From NCBI GenBank assembly GCA_041601945.1, contig JBFIHG010000005.1, positions 28,570 through 92,569 on the forward strand: DNA of 64,000 nt, written 5' to 3'. Position numbers and translations under genes: made by a program. Positions 53,268 through 61,169 of this stretch are shown one piece after another (the first letter of the stretch is position 1; every line of letters begins with the position of its first letter). Below the pieces are notes generated by a model that saw only the letters and a list, made by a program, of their open reading frames with translations, was not told where the DNA came from and made no database searches. The DNA is from JBFJKD01 sp041601945. GTDB taxonomy: Bacteria; Pseudomonadota; Gammaproteobacteria; Pseudomonadales; Porticoccaceae.

Positions 53268-55298
53268 TTAGCGTGGACCTTTTTTGTGGGCCGGGGGCTT
53301 GCCGGCTATGGACTTGCCAGCACCGGGTTTTCTGGACATGGGTTTGCGCGCCGACGCTTTCTCCTGCGAAGATTTTCCCAGCGTCAGGGTTCCCGGTGTC
53401 GTCTTACTCGAGACGCTTTTGCCTGCGGCAGTTTTGCTGGATAGCGTTTTGCCCGGCGGGGATTTCCGGCGCGCAGGTTTGCCAGGACTCGGTTTGGGCT
53501 TCATGGCAATCTTGGGGCTTGTTCTGATGCTACTTTCTGCGCTGGAGCCCTGCACGGGTGATGGTGCGACGGGTCGCAGGTCAGATACTTCAGAGATTGC
53601 CATCGGTGTCTGGCGCACGCGCACATTTTTTAGCCGATTGAATATTTCCCGGGGCATGCCATCAGGCAGCTCGACTGTGCTGTAATTTTCGTGAATAGCG
53701 ATGCGTCCGATATAACGGCTTTCGATACCGGCTTCGTTGGCAATCGCCCCGACGATATCGCCCGGCGTGGCGCCCTGTTCTTTACCAACTTCGATGCGGT
53801 AGCAAACGGTGGAGACATCTTGCGCGTCTCTCTCGGTTTTGTGCGATCGATCTGGTTTACCCTTGCGGTCCGCGCCGGTGTTTCTTGTTGGGCGTTCCTT
53901 GTGGTCGGCGCCAGTGCTTCTTGCAGGACGCTCTCTGCTATCGATGCGCTCCTTGCGCTCCGCGCTGGCGGCACTTGCCAACGGCTCAAGTTTGGGAAAA
54001 AGCGGGCGATCTTGCTGGATTTCCCAGGCCAGTGCGGCGGCAATCTGCCCGATGTCCAGCTCCTGATCGTGGGAAATTTTTTCCAGTAAGGCGCGTATTT
54101 TGCCGAGATCCTGTTCCTGCAGAGTTTTCTGTAACGCCAGTTGAAAGCGTTGCACCCGCTGCCCGCTAACCTGTTCGCCACTGGGAACGGTCATGGCAGT
54201 CAGCGGTTGGCGCGTGGCCTTTTCGATAGCGTACAGTAGACGCCGCTCTTTGGGGGTTGCGAACAGAATGGCCTTGCCGCTGCGCCCGGCGCGACCGGTG
54301 CGACCGATGCGGTGTACATAGGATTCGGTGTCGTTGGGGATGTCGTAGTTGACGATATGGCTGATGCGATCCACGTCGAGACCGCGTGCAGCGACGTCGG
54401 TGGCCACCAAAATATCCAGTTGCCCCTTCTTGAGGCGATTGATAGTACTTTCCCGCAAGCTCTGGCTCAGATCGCCGTTGATGGCCGTCGCGGTAAAGCC
54501 GCGGGCTTCCAGTTTTTCCGCCAGCTCTACAGTGGAGGACTTGGTGCGGACGAAAATAATCATCCCGTCGAATTCTTCCACTTCAAGAATGCGCGTCAGT
54601 GCGTCCAGTTTGTGGTGGTTGTGCACCAGCAGGTAGTGCTGCTCAATACTTTCGACAGTGCTGGTTTTCGTGGTAATACGGATTTCTTCAGCCGCGCCGA
54701 GATATTTAGCGGCCACACGACGAATGGCGGGGGGCATGGTGGCCGAGAACAGGGCCCGCTGGCTGTCCGCAGGGGCCTTGCTGAGAATTTCTTCGACATC
54801 GTCGATGAAACCCATGCGCAGCATTTCGTCGGCTTCGTCGAGGACCACGGCGCGCAGTTCGCTAAGGTCCAGCGTGCGCCGACTGAGGTGATCCATAATG
54901 CGGCCCGGCGTGCCGACTACCACATCGACCCCCCGTTGCAGCGACCGCAACTGTCCGCGGATATCCTGCCCACCATAAATCGGAACGACGTGAAAATGAT
55001 CGATATAGCGAGCGTAGCTTTTAAATGCTTCAGCAACCTGTATGGCCAGTTCGCGGGTCGGGGTCAGTACCAGTACCTGAGGTTTTTGCCCGTTGGGCTT
55101 GATGCGGCTGAGCAGAGGTAACGCAAAAGCGGCGGTTTTGCCGGTTCCGGTTTGCGCGGTGCCCAACAGGTTTTTGCCTTGTAGCAACAGGGGAATGCTT
55201 TGTTCCTGAATCGGTGAGGCCTGCTCGTAGCCGAGTTCTGTAATGGCCCGAAGTACCGGGGCGGACACCCCGAGGGTGGAAAAATCTGACGTTGACAT
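53268..55298 (-). CDS. deaD: DEAD-box ATP-dependent RNA helicase (DeaD/CsdA type)
   Basis: A 676-residue helicase starting at the ATG at 55298 (the open frame 27 codons upstream is not conserved). Motifs are FSTLGVSAPVLRAI (Q-motif side), AQTGTGKTAAF, PTRELAIQV, VLDEADEML, SAT, and HRIGRTGRAG. After the helicase core come a charged linker and a DbpA-like RNA-binding domain (YRIEVGKEQGATPGDIVGAI). The last 75 residues are a low-complexity tail rich in Lys, Pro, Ser and Gly (PGKPARRKSPPGK and similar). It remodels structured RNA and ribosome precursors, usually in the cold. Confidence 0.92.
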   Translation of the reverse strand: MSTSDFSTLGVSAPVLRAITELGYEQASPIQEQSIPLLLQGKNLLGTAQTGTGKTAAFALPLLSRIKPNGQKPQVLVLTPTRELAIQVAEAFKSYARYIDHFHVVPIYGGQDIRGQLRSLQRGVDVVVGTPGRIMDHLSRRTLDLSELRAVVLDEADEMLRMGFIDDVEEILSKAPADSQRALFSATMPPAIRRVAAKYLGAAEEIRITTKTSTVESIEQHYLLVHNHHKLDALTRILEVEEFDGMIIFVRTKSSTVELAEKLEARGFTATAINGDLSQSLRESTINRLKKGQLDILVATDVAARGLDVDRISHIVNYDIPNDTESYVHRIGRTGRAGRSGKAILFATPKERRLLYAIEKATRQPLTAMTVPSGEQVSGQRVQRFQLALQKTLQEQDLGKIRALLEKISHDQELDIGQIAAALAWEIQQDRPLFPKLEPLASAASAERKERIDSRERPARSTGADHKERPTRNTGADRKGKPDRSHKTERDAQDVSTVCYRIEVGKEQGATPGDIVGAIANEAGIESRYIGRIAIHENYSTVELPDGMPREIFNRLKNVRVRQTPMAISEVSDLRPVAPSPVQGSSAESSIRTSPKIAMKPKPSPGKPARRKSPPGKTLSSKTAAGKSVSSKTTPGTLTLGKSSQEKASARKPMSRKPGAGKSIAGKPPAHKKGPR

Positions 55299-55555
55299 GT
55301 TGGCGAAGTACCGAGGTAGGGTGGAGCCGAAAGCAGGCTGAGCGAAACACGCGCAGTATACGCACGCGGGATGCAACATTACAGGAAAAATGTTTATTTT
55401 TTCGAGCGTTAGGTGGCCCTGATAAATTGTAGCCAGATGTTTGCAGCGGTTCTTTCGGGCAGTTGTTGCGCTGCACAGCAGATCGAGTTAGTGGGTCAGC
55501 AAGTGCGTGTTGATGCCCCCTCGCGCGCGAAGACCGGTGTTCGAGTCGTCTGGAA

Positions 55556-57016
55556 TTAGAGCAAAACGTCGATGGCGACGTGGGTCAGTAGCGTGACTAT
55601 CAAGATTCCGGCGAGATTTAAAGCGAATCCCGCGCGGGCCATTTGCGGAATGCGAATCAGGCCGGAGCCAAACACGATGGCGTTGGGGGGGGTCGCTACG
55701 GGTAACATAAAGGCGCAGCTGGCGGCCATGGTGGCAGGCACCACCAGTTTGAGGGGGTCGATACCCAGGGCAGTGGCGAGGGCCGCGATAATCGGTACCA
55801 ACGCGGTTGTGGTCGCCACGTTGCTGGTGAGCTCGGTAATAAAAATCATCAGAGTGACTACCACGGCGGTCATCATCAGCGGAGGTATATGACCAATTGC
55901 ACTGAGTTGGGTGGCGAGTAATTCCGCAATGCCGTTAGCGCTAATAGCGGCCGCCAGGCAGAGTCCACCGCCGAGAATAAGTAGCACACCCCAGGGCACG
56001 CGCACCGCGGTGTCCCAGTCCATTAGAAATGTTCCCTGTTTGCGATCGGCGGGGATGGTGAATAACAGCAACGCCGCGATAATGGCGATGCCTTCGTCGC
56101 CAAGGTGCGCAAGCAGGGGTAGTTGCGTCAGCAGGGGTCGCGTCATCCACGCCAGCGCGGTGAGGGCAAAAATAATTAAGGTGAGTACTGCGCCGCGCTG
56201 CCAGGGTTCGGGCGACGTATCCAGATCGTAGTCGTCGGCATTGGAGTGTGCGGGCAGGGGAAAAATAAAGCGGGTTAGCAGCAGCCAAATCACAGGCACA
56301 AAAATTATCACCAGGGGTACGCCGATTTTCATCCATTGCACAAAGGAAATGTTGCGACCAAATTCGGTGGACATGTAAGACACGGCGAACATATTGGGCG
56401 TGGTGCCCACAATGGTGCCAATTCCACCCACCGAGGCGGCGTAAGCAATACCCAGCAGTAAACACAGGGCAAAGCGGTCTTTATAGGGAGAGTCAGGGCG
56501 CTCCAGCGCAATCACGCTAAGGGCAATCGGCAACATCACAATGGTGGTGGCGGTGTTGGTAATCCACATGCTGAGGATCGCTGAAGCAATCATAAATCCG
56601 CCCACCAGTCGGCGCGGCTGAGTGCCGACCAGACGCAGTACGAACAGTGCGAAACGGCGGTGCAGGCGCCAACGCTCCAACGCCAGTGCCAGGATGAACC
56701 CGCCCAGAAACAGGAAAATAAGCGGGTGGGCGTAGGCGTTGGCGGCGTCGTTAATCGACTGGGCGCCGCTGATGGGTAACACCGCCAGGGGCAGCAGGGC
56801 CGTGGCGTAAATAGAGATGGCTTCGGTTAGCCACCAGACGGCCATCCATACCGCCAGAGCGACCGTCACTTTCCCCGCCAGCCCCAACACTAATTGGCTG
56901 CCATCCAGCGTTATAAACTGTTGTGGCACCAGCGTTGCGGCCAGCAGGGCCAGGATTGGACCGCCCAGCAGGCCGTACCAGCGTAAACGGGATGTTTGAC
57001 CTGCAACTTCGGGCAT
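55556..57016 (-). CDS. DASS/SLC13 family sodium:anion (dicarboxylate or sulfate) symporter
   Basis: A 486-residue membrane protein with about 11-12 helices. The two sodium-binding signature motifs are visible as WITNTATTIVMLPIAL and LTSNVATTTALVPII. The repeat loops MLPVATPPNAIVFGSG and GTIVGTTPNMFAV are also typical. It should take up a dicarboxylate, tricarboxylate or sulfate with Na+. The ATG at 57016 follows GGAAATAG; a TTG six codons upstream is an alternative. There is no neighbouring gene that tells the substrate. Confidence 0.9.
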   Translation of the reverse strand: MPEVAGQTSRLRWYGLLGGPILALLAATLVPQQFITLDGSQLVLGLAGKVTVALAVWMAVWWLTEAISIYATALLPLAVLPISGAQSINDAANAYAHPLIFLFLGGFILALALERWRLHRRFALFVLRLVGTQPRRLVGGFMIASAILSMWITNTATTIVMLPIALSVIALERPDSPYKDRFALCLLLGIAYAASVGGIGTIVGTTPNMFAVSYMSTEFGRNISFVQWMKIGVPLVIIFVPVIWLLLTRFIFPLPAHSNADDYDLDTSPEPWQRGAVLTLIIFALTALAWMTRPLLTQLPLLAHLGDEGIAIIAALLLFTIPADRKQGTFLMDWDTAVRVPWGVLLILGGGLCLAAAISANGIAELLATQLSAIGHIPPLMMTAVVVTLMIFITELTSNVATTTALVPIIAALATALGIDPLKLVVPATMAASCAFMLPVATPPNAIVFGSGLIRIPQMARAGFALNLAGILIVTLLTHVAIDVLL

Positions 57017-57401
57017 CAGACTATTTCCGGGCAATTGCCAAGCGCGGTTAACAAAATTTATTATTCAGGATTAGCGAATGAGTGGTGACTAGTTAACCTC
57101 ATAACCTGCAAGTTAGCATCACCGTACGCAAAAGCCAATGTGCGTGAATTTTTGCCGGGTAACATTGCTTGGGATATCACTGCGTCAAGCAGGGGTCTAC
57201 GCCGAGCTGCTCGCCAATGTCTGGATAAGGAGATGGTTATGATTGCCGTGTCCTGTTTTTCGGTTAGAATAAACCGCGATATCAGTCGGCTAAAATTGTT
57301 GTGCTGAACTGAAACGGGGTTCGAAAAAGGGAAGTAGATAATTTTGTAGCATCAAAATAATTCTGCTGTATTCACGATCAGGCATTAAAGAGAATTGATT
57401 C
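57017..57401. other. 385-bp intergenic region
   Basis: This lies between the DASS gene (minus) and the sulfotransferase-like gene (plus). It contains a 22-codon open frame with a good ribosome-binding site and, overlapping it, a promoter-like pair TTGCCG (57243-57248) and TAGAAT (57265-57270) with a 16-base spacer. No RNA gene or repeat was recognised. Confidence 0.4.
57239..57307 (+). CDS. Possible 22-residue small protein
   Basis: A short open frame (MIAVSCFSVRINRDISRLKL, then LC and stop) follows AAGGAG at six bases, the best ribosome-binding site in the region. It overlaps a promoter-like sequence, so the match may be chance. It could be a leader peptide for the downstream gene. No family is recognised. 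Confidence 0.25.
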   Translation: MIAVSCFSVRINRDISRLKLLC

Positions 57402-58016
57402 ATGGCAATTGCAATTATCGGCGCGGGCTTTGGGCGCACCGGCACGGTGTCCTTGCGTGCGGCGCTGGAACGACTCGACTGCGGTCCTGTGTACCACATG
57501 ATGGAGGTGTTTAAATATCCGGAGCACGGCCCGAAATGGGTGGCCGCCTTGCAGGATAAATCCGAACTGGACGAAATATTGGGCGACTATCGCGCCGCCA
57601 TTGACTGGCCTGCCTGTTATTTCTGGCGCGAGCTGCTGGCGGCGAATCCACAGGCAAAAGTGATTCTGACGGTACGCGACGCCTCCAGCTGGTATAAAAG
57701 TATCCATGACACCCTCTACCAGATGTTGCAAAAAGCGCCCGCCACGCTACCCGGGCAACAGATTAATATGGGAAGAAAAATTATCTGGGAAAATACTTTT
57801 TCAGAAAAGTTGGGCGACCGAGATCACGCTATAGCGGTGTACGAAAAACATAACGCGCAGGTGATCGCGGCAGTTCCCGAGGAACAGTTACTGGTCTACC
57901 AGGTCAGTGAAGGTTGGCAACCGCTGTGTGAATTTTTGCGGTGTCCGGTGCCGGACGAAGCGTTTCCCCGTACCAACAGTACGGAGGAATTTATGGCGCG
58001 CTTTGATCGCCCCTGA
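57402..58016 (+). CDS. Sulfotransferase-like family protein
   Basis: A 204-residue protein. The start IAIIGAGFGRTGTVSLRAALERL resembles the PAPS 5'-phosphosulfate loop of the Sulfotransfer_4-type family, and VILTVRDASSWYKSI matches the 3'-phosphate-binding RD...WY.S motif. Members are often annotated as NAD-dependent epimerase or sulfotransferase because of the glycine-rich start; the RDASSWYKS motif favours sulfotransferase. The acceptor is unknown. It is convergent with the AcoX-like gene. Confidence 0.8.
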   Translation: MAIAIIGAGFGRTGTVSLRAALERLDCGPVYHMMEVFKYPEHGPKWVAALQDKSELDEILGDYRAAIDWPACYFWRELLAANPQAKVILTVRDASSWYKSIHDTLYQMLQKAPATLPGQQINMGRKIIWENTFSEKLGDRDHAIAVYEKHNAQVIAAVPEEQLLVYQVSEGWQPLCEFLRCPVPDEAFPRTNSTEEFMARFDRP

Positions 58017-58037
58017 ATCTGCCCGGCACAGCGTACG

Positions 58038-59081
58038 CTAACAGCAGCCTCCGCCCTGAGTCACGGCGCCGTCGAAGGTGTCCACCCAGTGCGGCATATC
58101 CACCATCAACTTGTCCCGTGCGGCGACGCGCAGAGTTTTGCGGGGATCTATCACCCAGGGGCCAGTGCGTTCGACGCTGAGGGTCGCCCGTTGACCCTCC
58201 TTGAGGGTGCGTTCGCGGTCGCCATCGAAAGCGAGAATGCCCGGCCCCACAATTTCAACTTTATCCCCGATGGGGAGCGCCCCATGATGCTGAATATGCG
58301 CCGAGCGGAACAACCCGGGGGAGACCGGCGCCAACAATAGACGACCGCCTTCTTTATGAGTGCAAAAATCCACGCGCACTCCGAAGTCATCGCTGTGGCT
58401 GGCGGGGCATAGCAATCCCCCCAGAGGCGACATGCCGACCGAATCGGGCTCGGCGCGTGCCAGTACCAGAGTTTTCATGTGTTCGGGTTCGAAGGGGCCC
58501 AGATTACCGATGCGATCGCCCACCAGAAAGACAGCGTCAATCAGTGCCAGGTCGGATGCTTCACCTTCAATTTCAACACGGACCAGTTTGGCGCGCGTCG
58601 CGACTTCTTCGCGCTGAATTTTTCCATTCGCAACCAGACCCGCGGCCATACCCGCAATGGTGGGTTCGATCAGGAGTGGGAAGACGTTATTGGTGCCAGT
58701 GGAGAGGGGCACAATGGCCGCGTCGGGCCAGGCTTTGGTGACGATGCGGTTGGTGCCGTCCCCGCCCAGGACGACAATCACGTCGCAGCCGCGTTCGCGC
58801 ATGATTCGCACGGCCTGAAAAGTATCCTCGGCGCTGTGGGTAATCGGCACCCGTATTTCCTCCACCTGCGCGCCGATATTCATGTGTTCCAGCGCACCCA
58901 CTGCCAGGCGTCTTGGTTCCCAGGGCACCATAATGCGGTTGCAGCCAGCGGCAATGGCGCCCACCACGATACGGCTGACCTGGTTGCGTTTGCTCTGATG
59001 ACTAACCGAATCCGCGCGCGCCACCAGTCGCCGACAGTCGCGCCCCGACATTGGATTAACAATAATTCCCAGACTACCCAT
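58038..59081 (-). CDS. ATP-NAD kinase/AcoX-like protein
   Basis: A 347-residue protein of the NAD-kinase-like superfamily. The start GSLGIIVNPMSGRD and the motif VVLGGDGTNRIV are the phosphate-binding elements shared by NAD and diacylglycerol kinases. The overall pattern (PLSTGTNNVFP, DAVFLVGDRIG) fits the AcoX group, found near acetoin dehydrogenase genes and of unknown activity. The ATG at 59081 follows GCGAGGCAAG; the frame is open 61 codons more upstream without a conserved look. The C-terminus ends GGGCC. No acetoin genes are near. Confidence 0.8.
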   Translation of the reverse strand: MGSLGIIVNPMSGRDCRRLVARADSVSHQSKRNQVSRIVVGAIAAGCNRIMVPWEPRRLAVGALEHMNIGAQVEEIRVPITHSAEDTFQAVRIMRERGCDVIVVLGGDGTNRIVTKAWPDAAIVPLSTGTNNVFPLLIEPTIAGMAAGLVANGKIQREEVATRAKLVRVEIEGEASDLALIDAVFLVGDRIGNLGPFEPEHMKTLVLARAEPDSVGMSPLGGLLCPASHSDDFGVRVDFCTHKEGGRLLLAPVSPGLFRSAHIQHHGALPIGDKVEIVGPGILAFDGDRERTLKEGQRATLSVERTGPWVIDPRKTLRVAARDKLMVDMPHWVDTFDGAVTQGGGCC

Positions 59082-59287
59082 GCTCTTGCCTCGCTGTGCG
59101 ATCGATTGAAGTCCCTGCGCGATCGGTACGTGAATGACATTAAAACCACTGCCTGCGATGGCAATAGCGGTGCCACAAGGCTGCATTATAGAGCGCCCGG
59201 CGCGCCACTGCTTGACCTTTACGTCACTGGCAGGTACAAACCGATTAGCAGATTTTCTCTGCAAAAAAATTTGGCCCCGAGACCATT

Positions 59288-60253
59288 ATGAAAATTTACC
59301 TGTGCCGCGACAATCTCGCTTACATTCAACGCCTGCTCCAGGCGCAACTGCCGGATGACGAAGTGCTATTGTGCGCGGCGCAGGACATTGTTGCGGCGGC
59401 ACAGGACGCGCAGGTGTTAATCCCCACTTTTTCCAGCATTGATGCCGCGGCACTGGCGGCACCGCACCTCAAGCTGGTGCAGCAATTTGGCGCGGGTCTC
59501 GACGGCGTAGATATTGCGGCGGCGACGGCTAACAATGTATTGGTGGCAAATGTACCCGCTGCGGGGACTGGCAACGCCGAGTCGGTAGCGGAATTAACGT
59601 TGTTGTTTATGCTGGCGCTGGCACGCCGTTACCATTTTGCGCAACAAACCTTTGCGGAAGGAAAGTTTGGTAGCCCGGTGGGTATGGCACTGAAGGGCAA
59701 AACCGCGGCGATTATCGGTTATGGCGGCATCGGTCGCGAGGTGGCAAGACGCCTTGCGGGTTTTGATATGACGGTGTTGGCCCTGTCCCGCAGCGGCCCG
59801 AAAAATACCGCCGAAGAAAATGCGATACCTGTCGCGGCCCATTATCCCGCGGAAAAGTTACTCGACTGTTTGTCACAGGCAGACTTTGCCATTATTGCGT
59901 CACCCCTGAATGATGACACCCGTGGCATGATTGGTGCCGCGGAAATGAGCGCCATGAAAGCAGGGGCGTTTATTGTCAATGTGGCGCGCGGTCCGGTGGT
60001 TGATTATGGCGCGCTGCTCGCGGCGCTGCAAAGTGGACATCTCGCCGGTGCTGGGCTGGACGTATTCTGGCACGAGCCATTCGATCCGGCGGATCCCTTG
60101 TTGTCCTGCAATGTAGTGGTGACGCCCCACATTGCCGGTTCCACCGACCTCAGTTTGCAGGGCATTGCCGGCAAGGTTGCCGAAAATATCAATCGCGTGC
60201 GGGCTGGACTGGTGCCGTTTAATTGCGTAAATAGTGAAAGAGTCGCGTATTAA
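59288..60253 (+). CDS. D-isomer-specific 2-hydroxyacid dehydrogenase
   Basis: A 321-residue NAD(P)-dependent dehydrogenase. The cofactor loop IIGYGGIGREVARRL and the catalytic residues (Arg in VNVARGPVVD, Glu in FWHEPFDP, His in TPHIAGSTD) are all present. It reduces a 2-oxoacid to a D-2-hydroxyacid or the reverse; the substrate is not evident. It is divergent from the AcoX-like gene and convergent with the copper gene pair. Confidence 0.9.
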   Translation: MKIYLCRDNLAYIQRLLQAQLPDDEVLLCAAQDIVAAAQDAQVLIPTFSSIDAAALAAPHLKLVQQFGAGLDGVDIAAATANNVLVANVPAAGTGNAESVAELTLLFMLALARRYHFAQQTFAEGKFGSPVGMALKGKTAAIIGYGGIGREVARRLAGFDMTVLALSRSGPKNTAEENAIPVAAHYPAEKLLDCLSQADFAIIASPLNDDTRGMIGAAEMSAMKAGAFIVNVARGPVVDYGALLAALQSGHLAGAGLDVFWHEPFDPADPLLSCNVVVTPHIAGSTDLSLQGIAGKVAENINRVRAGLVPFNCVNSERVAY

Positions 60254-60308
60254 AGCGGGCTTATATTGCAGAACCTGCCGGTGTCAGGGGTATTTAAACT
60301 ACGGTCAG

Positions 60309-61169
60309 CTAGTGCCGGTAGCGTCGCCACAACAATAACCCACCAAGCGTCAAAATTATCCCGCTCGTAATGGCCAGTGTTTGGCGCGTGCCGCTGTGAT
60401 AGTTATCCGAGCGAAATAACGCACTGGCACCGGGAATGCTGGTGAGATCGCCACTGCCTCGGCCCACCTTGATTTGTCCCTTCATGCCTTTTTCCATGTG
60501 CTGAGCGAGATCGCAGTGCACCAGGTAGGTTTTGTTATCGCTGGGCATTATCAGTGTGCCAGTCAGGGTTGCGCCACCCATGGCTTCGAGGTGAAACATC
60601 CCCTGGGGATACAGGTAGCGGGGTAGGCCGTGCACCATAAATTGGTGGCGAATAGCGTCTTCGTTGATAAAGGTAATATTGATGCGGCTACAGGGTTCTA
60701 CATCGAACAGGTGTTGGCTCATGCCAAAAATATTCCCCGGAAATGCTTCCGCATAGCGCGTGCCAGCGTGCACCGTGAAACTGTAGTCGCGGGAGATGGC
60801 CGCACAATCTTCCGGCAGCCGGTCGGTGTTGCTGTTCATTACCATGCCGCGGGCGTCAAAGGTCATAGCATGACTACTGTGGTCCATATCTCCGTGTCCC
60901 ATGGCGCTATGATCCATGCCCTGCATGTTTTCCATTGCTGCCGTAGTGCCATTCTCCTTGGTTGAGTGATCCATGGTTGAGTGATCCATGGTTGAGTGAT
61001 CCATGGTGGAATGATCCATGGTGGAATGATCCATGCCAGAATGATCTAGGGCGATGGGGGCGGGCACCGGTTGCGCCTTGATCGGATTCGGTGCCTGCTC
61101 GCCCTGTACGCTAAAAGCGGTCGACAGTAACAGTATCGAAAAACAGGCTACCAGTGCAGTCGGTTTCAT
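60309..61169 (-). CDS. Cupredoxin-domain copper protein with Met/His repeats
   Basis: A 286-residue exported protein. Residues 1-23 are a signal peptide. Residues 41-70 hold LDHSG and five MDHST repeats, followed by a second Met/His patch (MDHSAMGHGDMDHSSHAM); such clusters bind Cu(I)/Cu(II). The central domain is a cupredoxin with type-1 ligands in RHQFMVHG and in HCDLAQHMEKGM (Cys-x4-His-x4-Met). A C-terminal helix (SGIILTLGGLLLWRRYRH) anchors it in the membrane. Its start overlaps the stop of the multicopper oxidase gene by ATGA, so the two are one unit for copper oxidation and tolerance, or for respiratory copper supply. Confidence 0.88.
   Translation of the reverse strand: MKPTALVACFSILLLSTAFSVQGEQAPNPIKAQPVPAPIALDHSGMDHSTMDHSTMDHSTMDHSTMDHSTKENGTTAAMENMQGMDHSAMGHGDMDHSSHAMTFDARGMVMNSNTDRLPEDCAAISRDYSFTVHAGTRYAEAFPGNIFGMSQHLFDVEPCSRINITFINEDAIRHQFMVHGLPRYLYPQGMFHLEAMGGATLTGTLIMPSDNKTYLVHCDLAQHMEKGMKGQIKVGRGSGDLTSIPGASALFRSDNYHSGTRQTLAITSGIILTLGGLLLWRRYRH
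60961..61035. repeat. Five tandem 15-bp repeats encoding MDHST
   Basis: Three identical units (GTTGAGTGATCCATG) are followed by two units with the same two substitutions (GTGGAATGATCCATG). The array lies in frame inside the cupredoxin gene. Near identity suggests recent expansion by slippage and a length that may vary between strains. Confidence 0.85.

Noticed and set aside
60961..61035. Short regular repeats resembling a CRISPR array
   Set aside because: The units are contiguous 15-mers in coding frame without spacers, and no cas gene is in the window.
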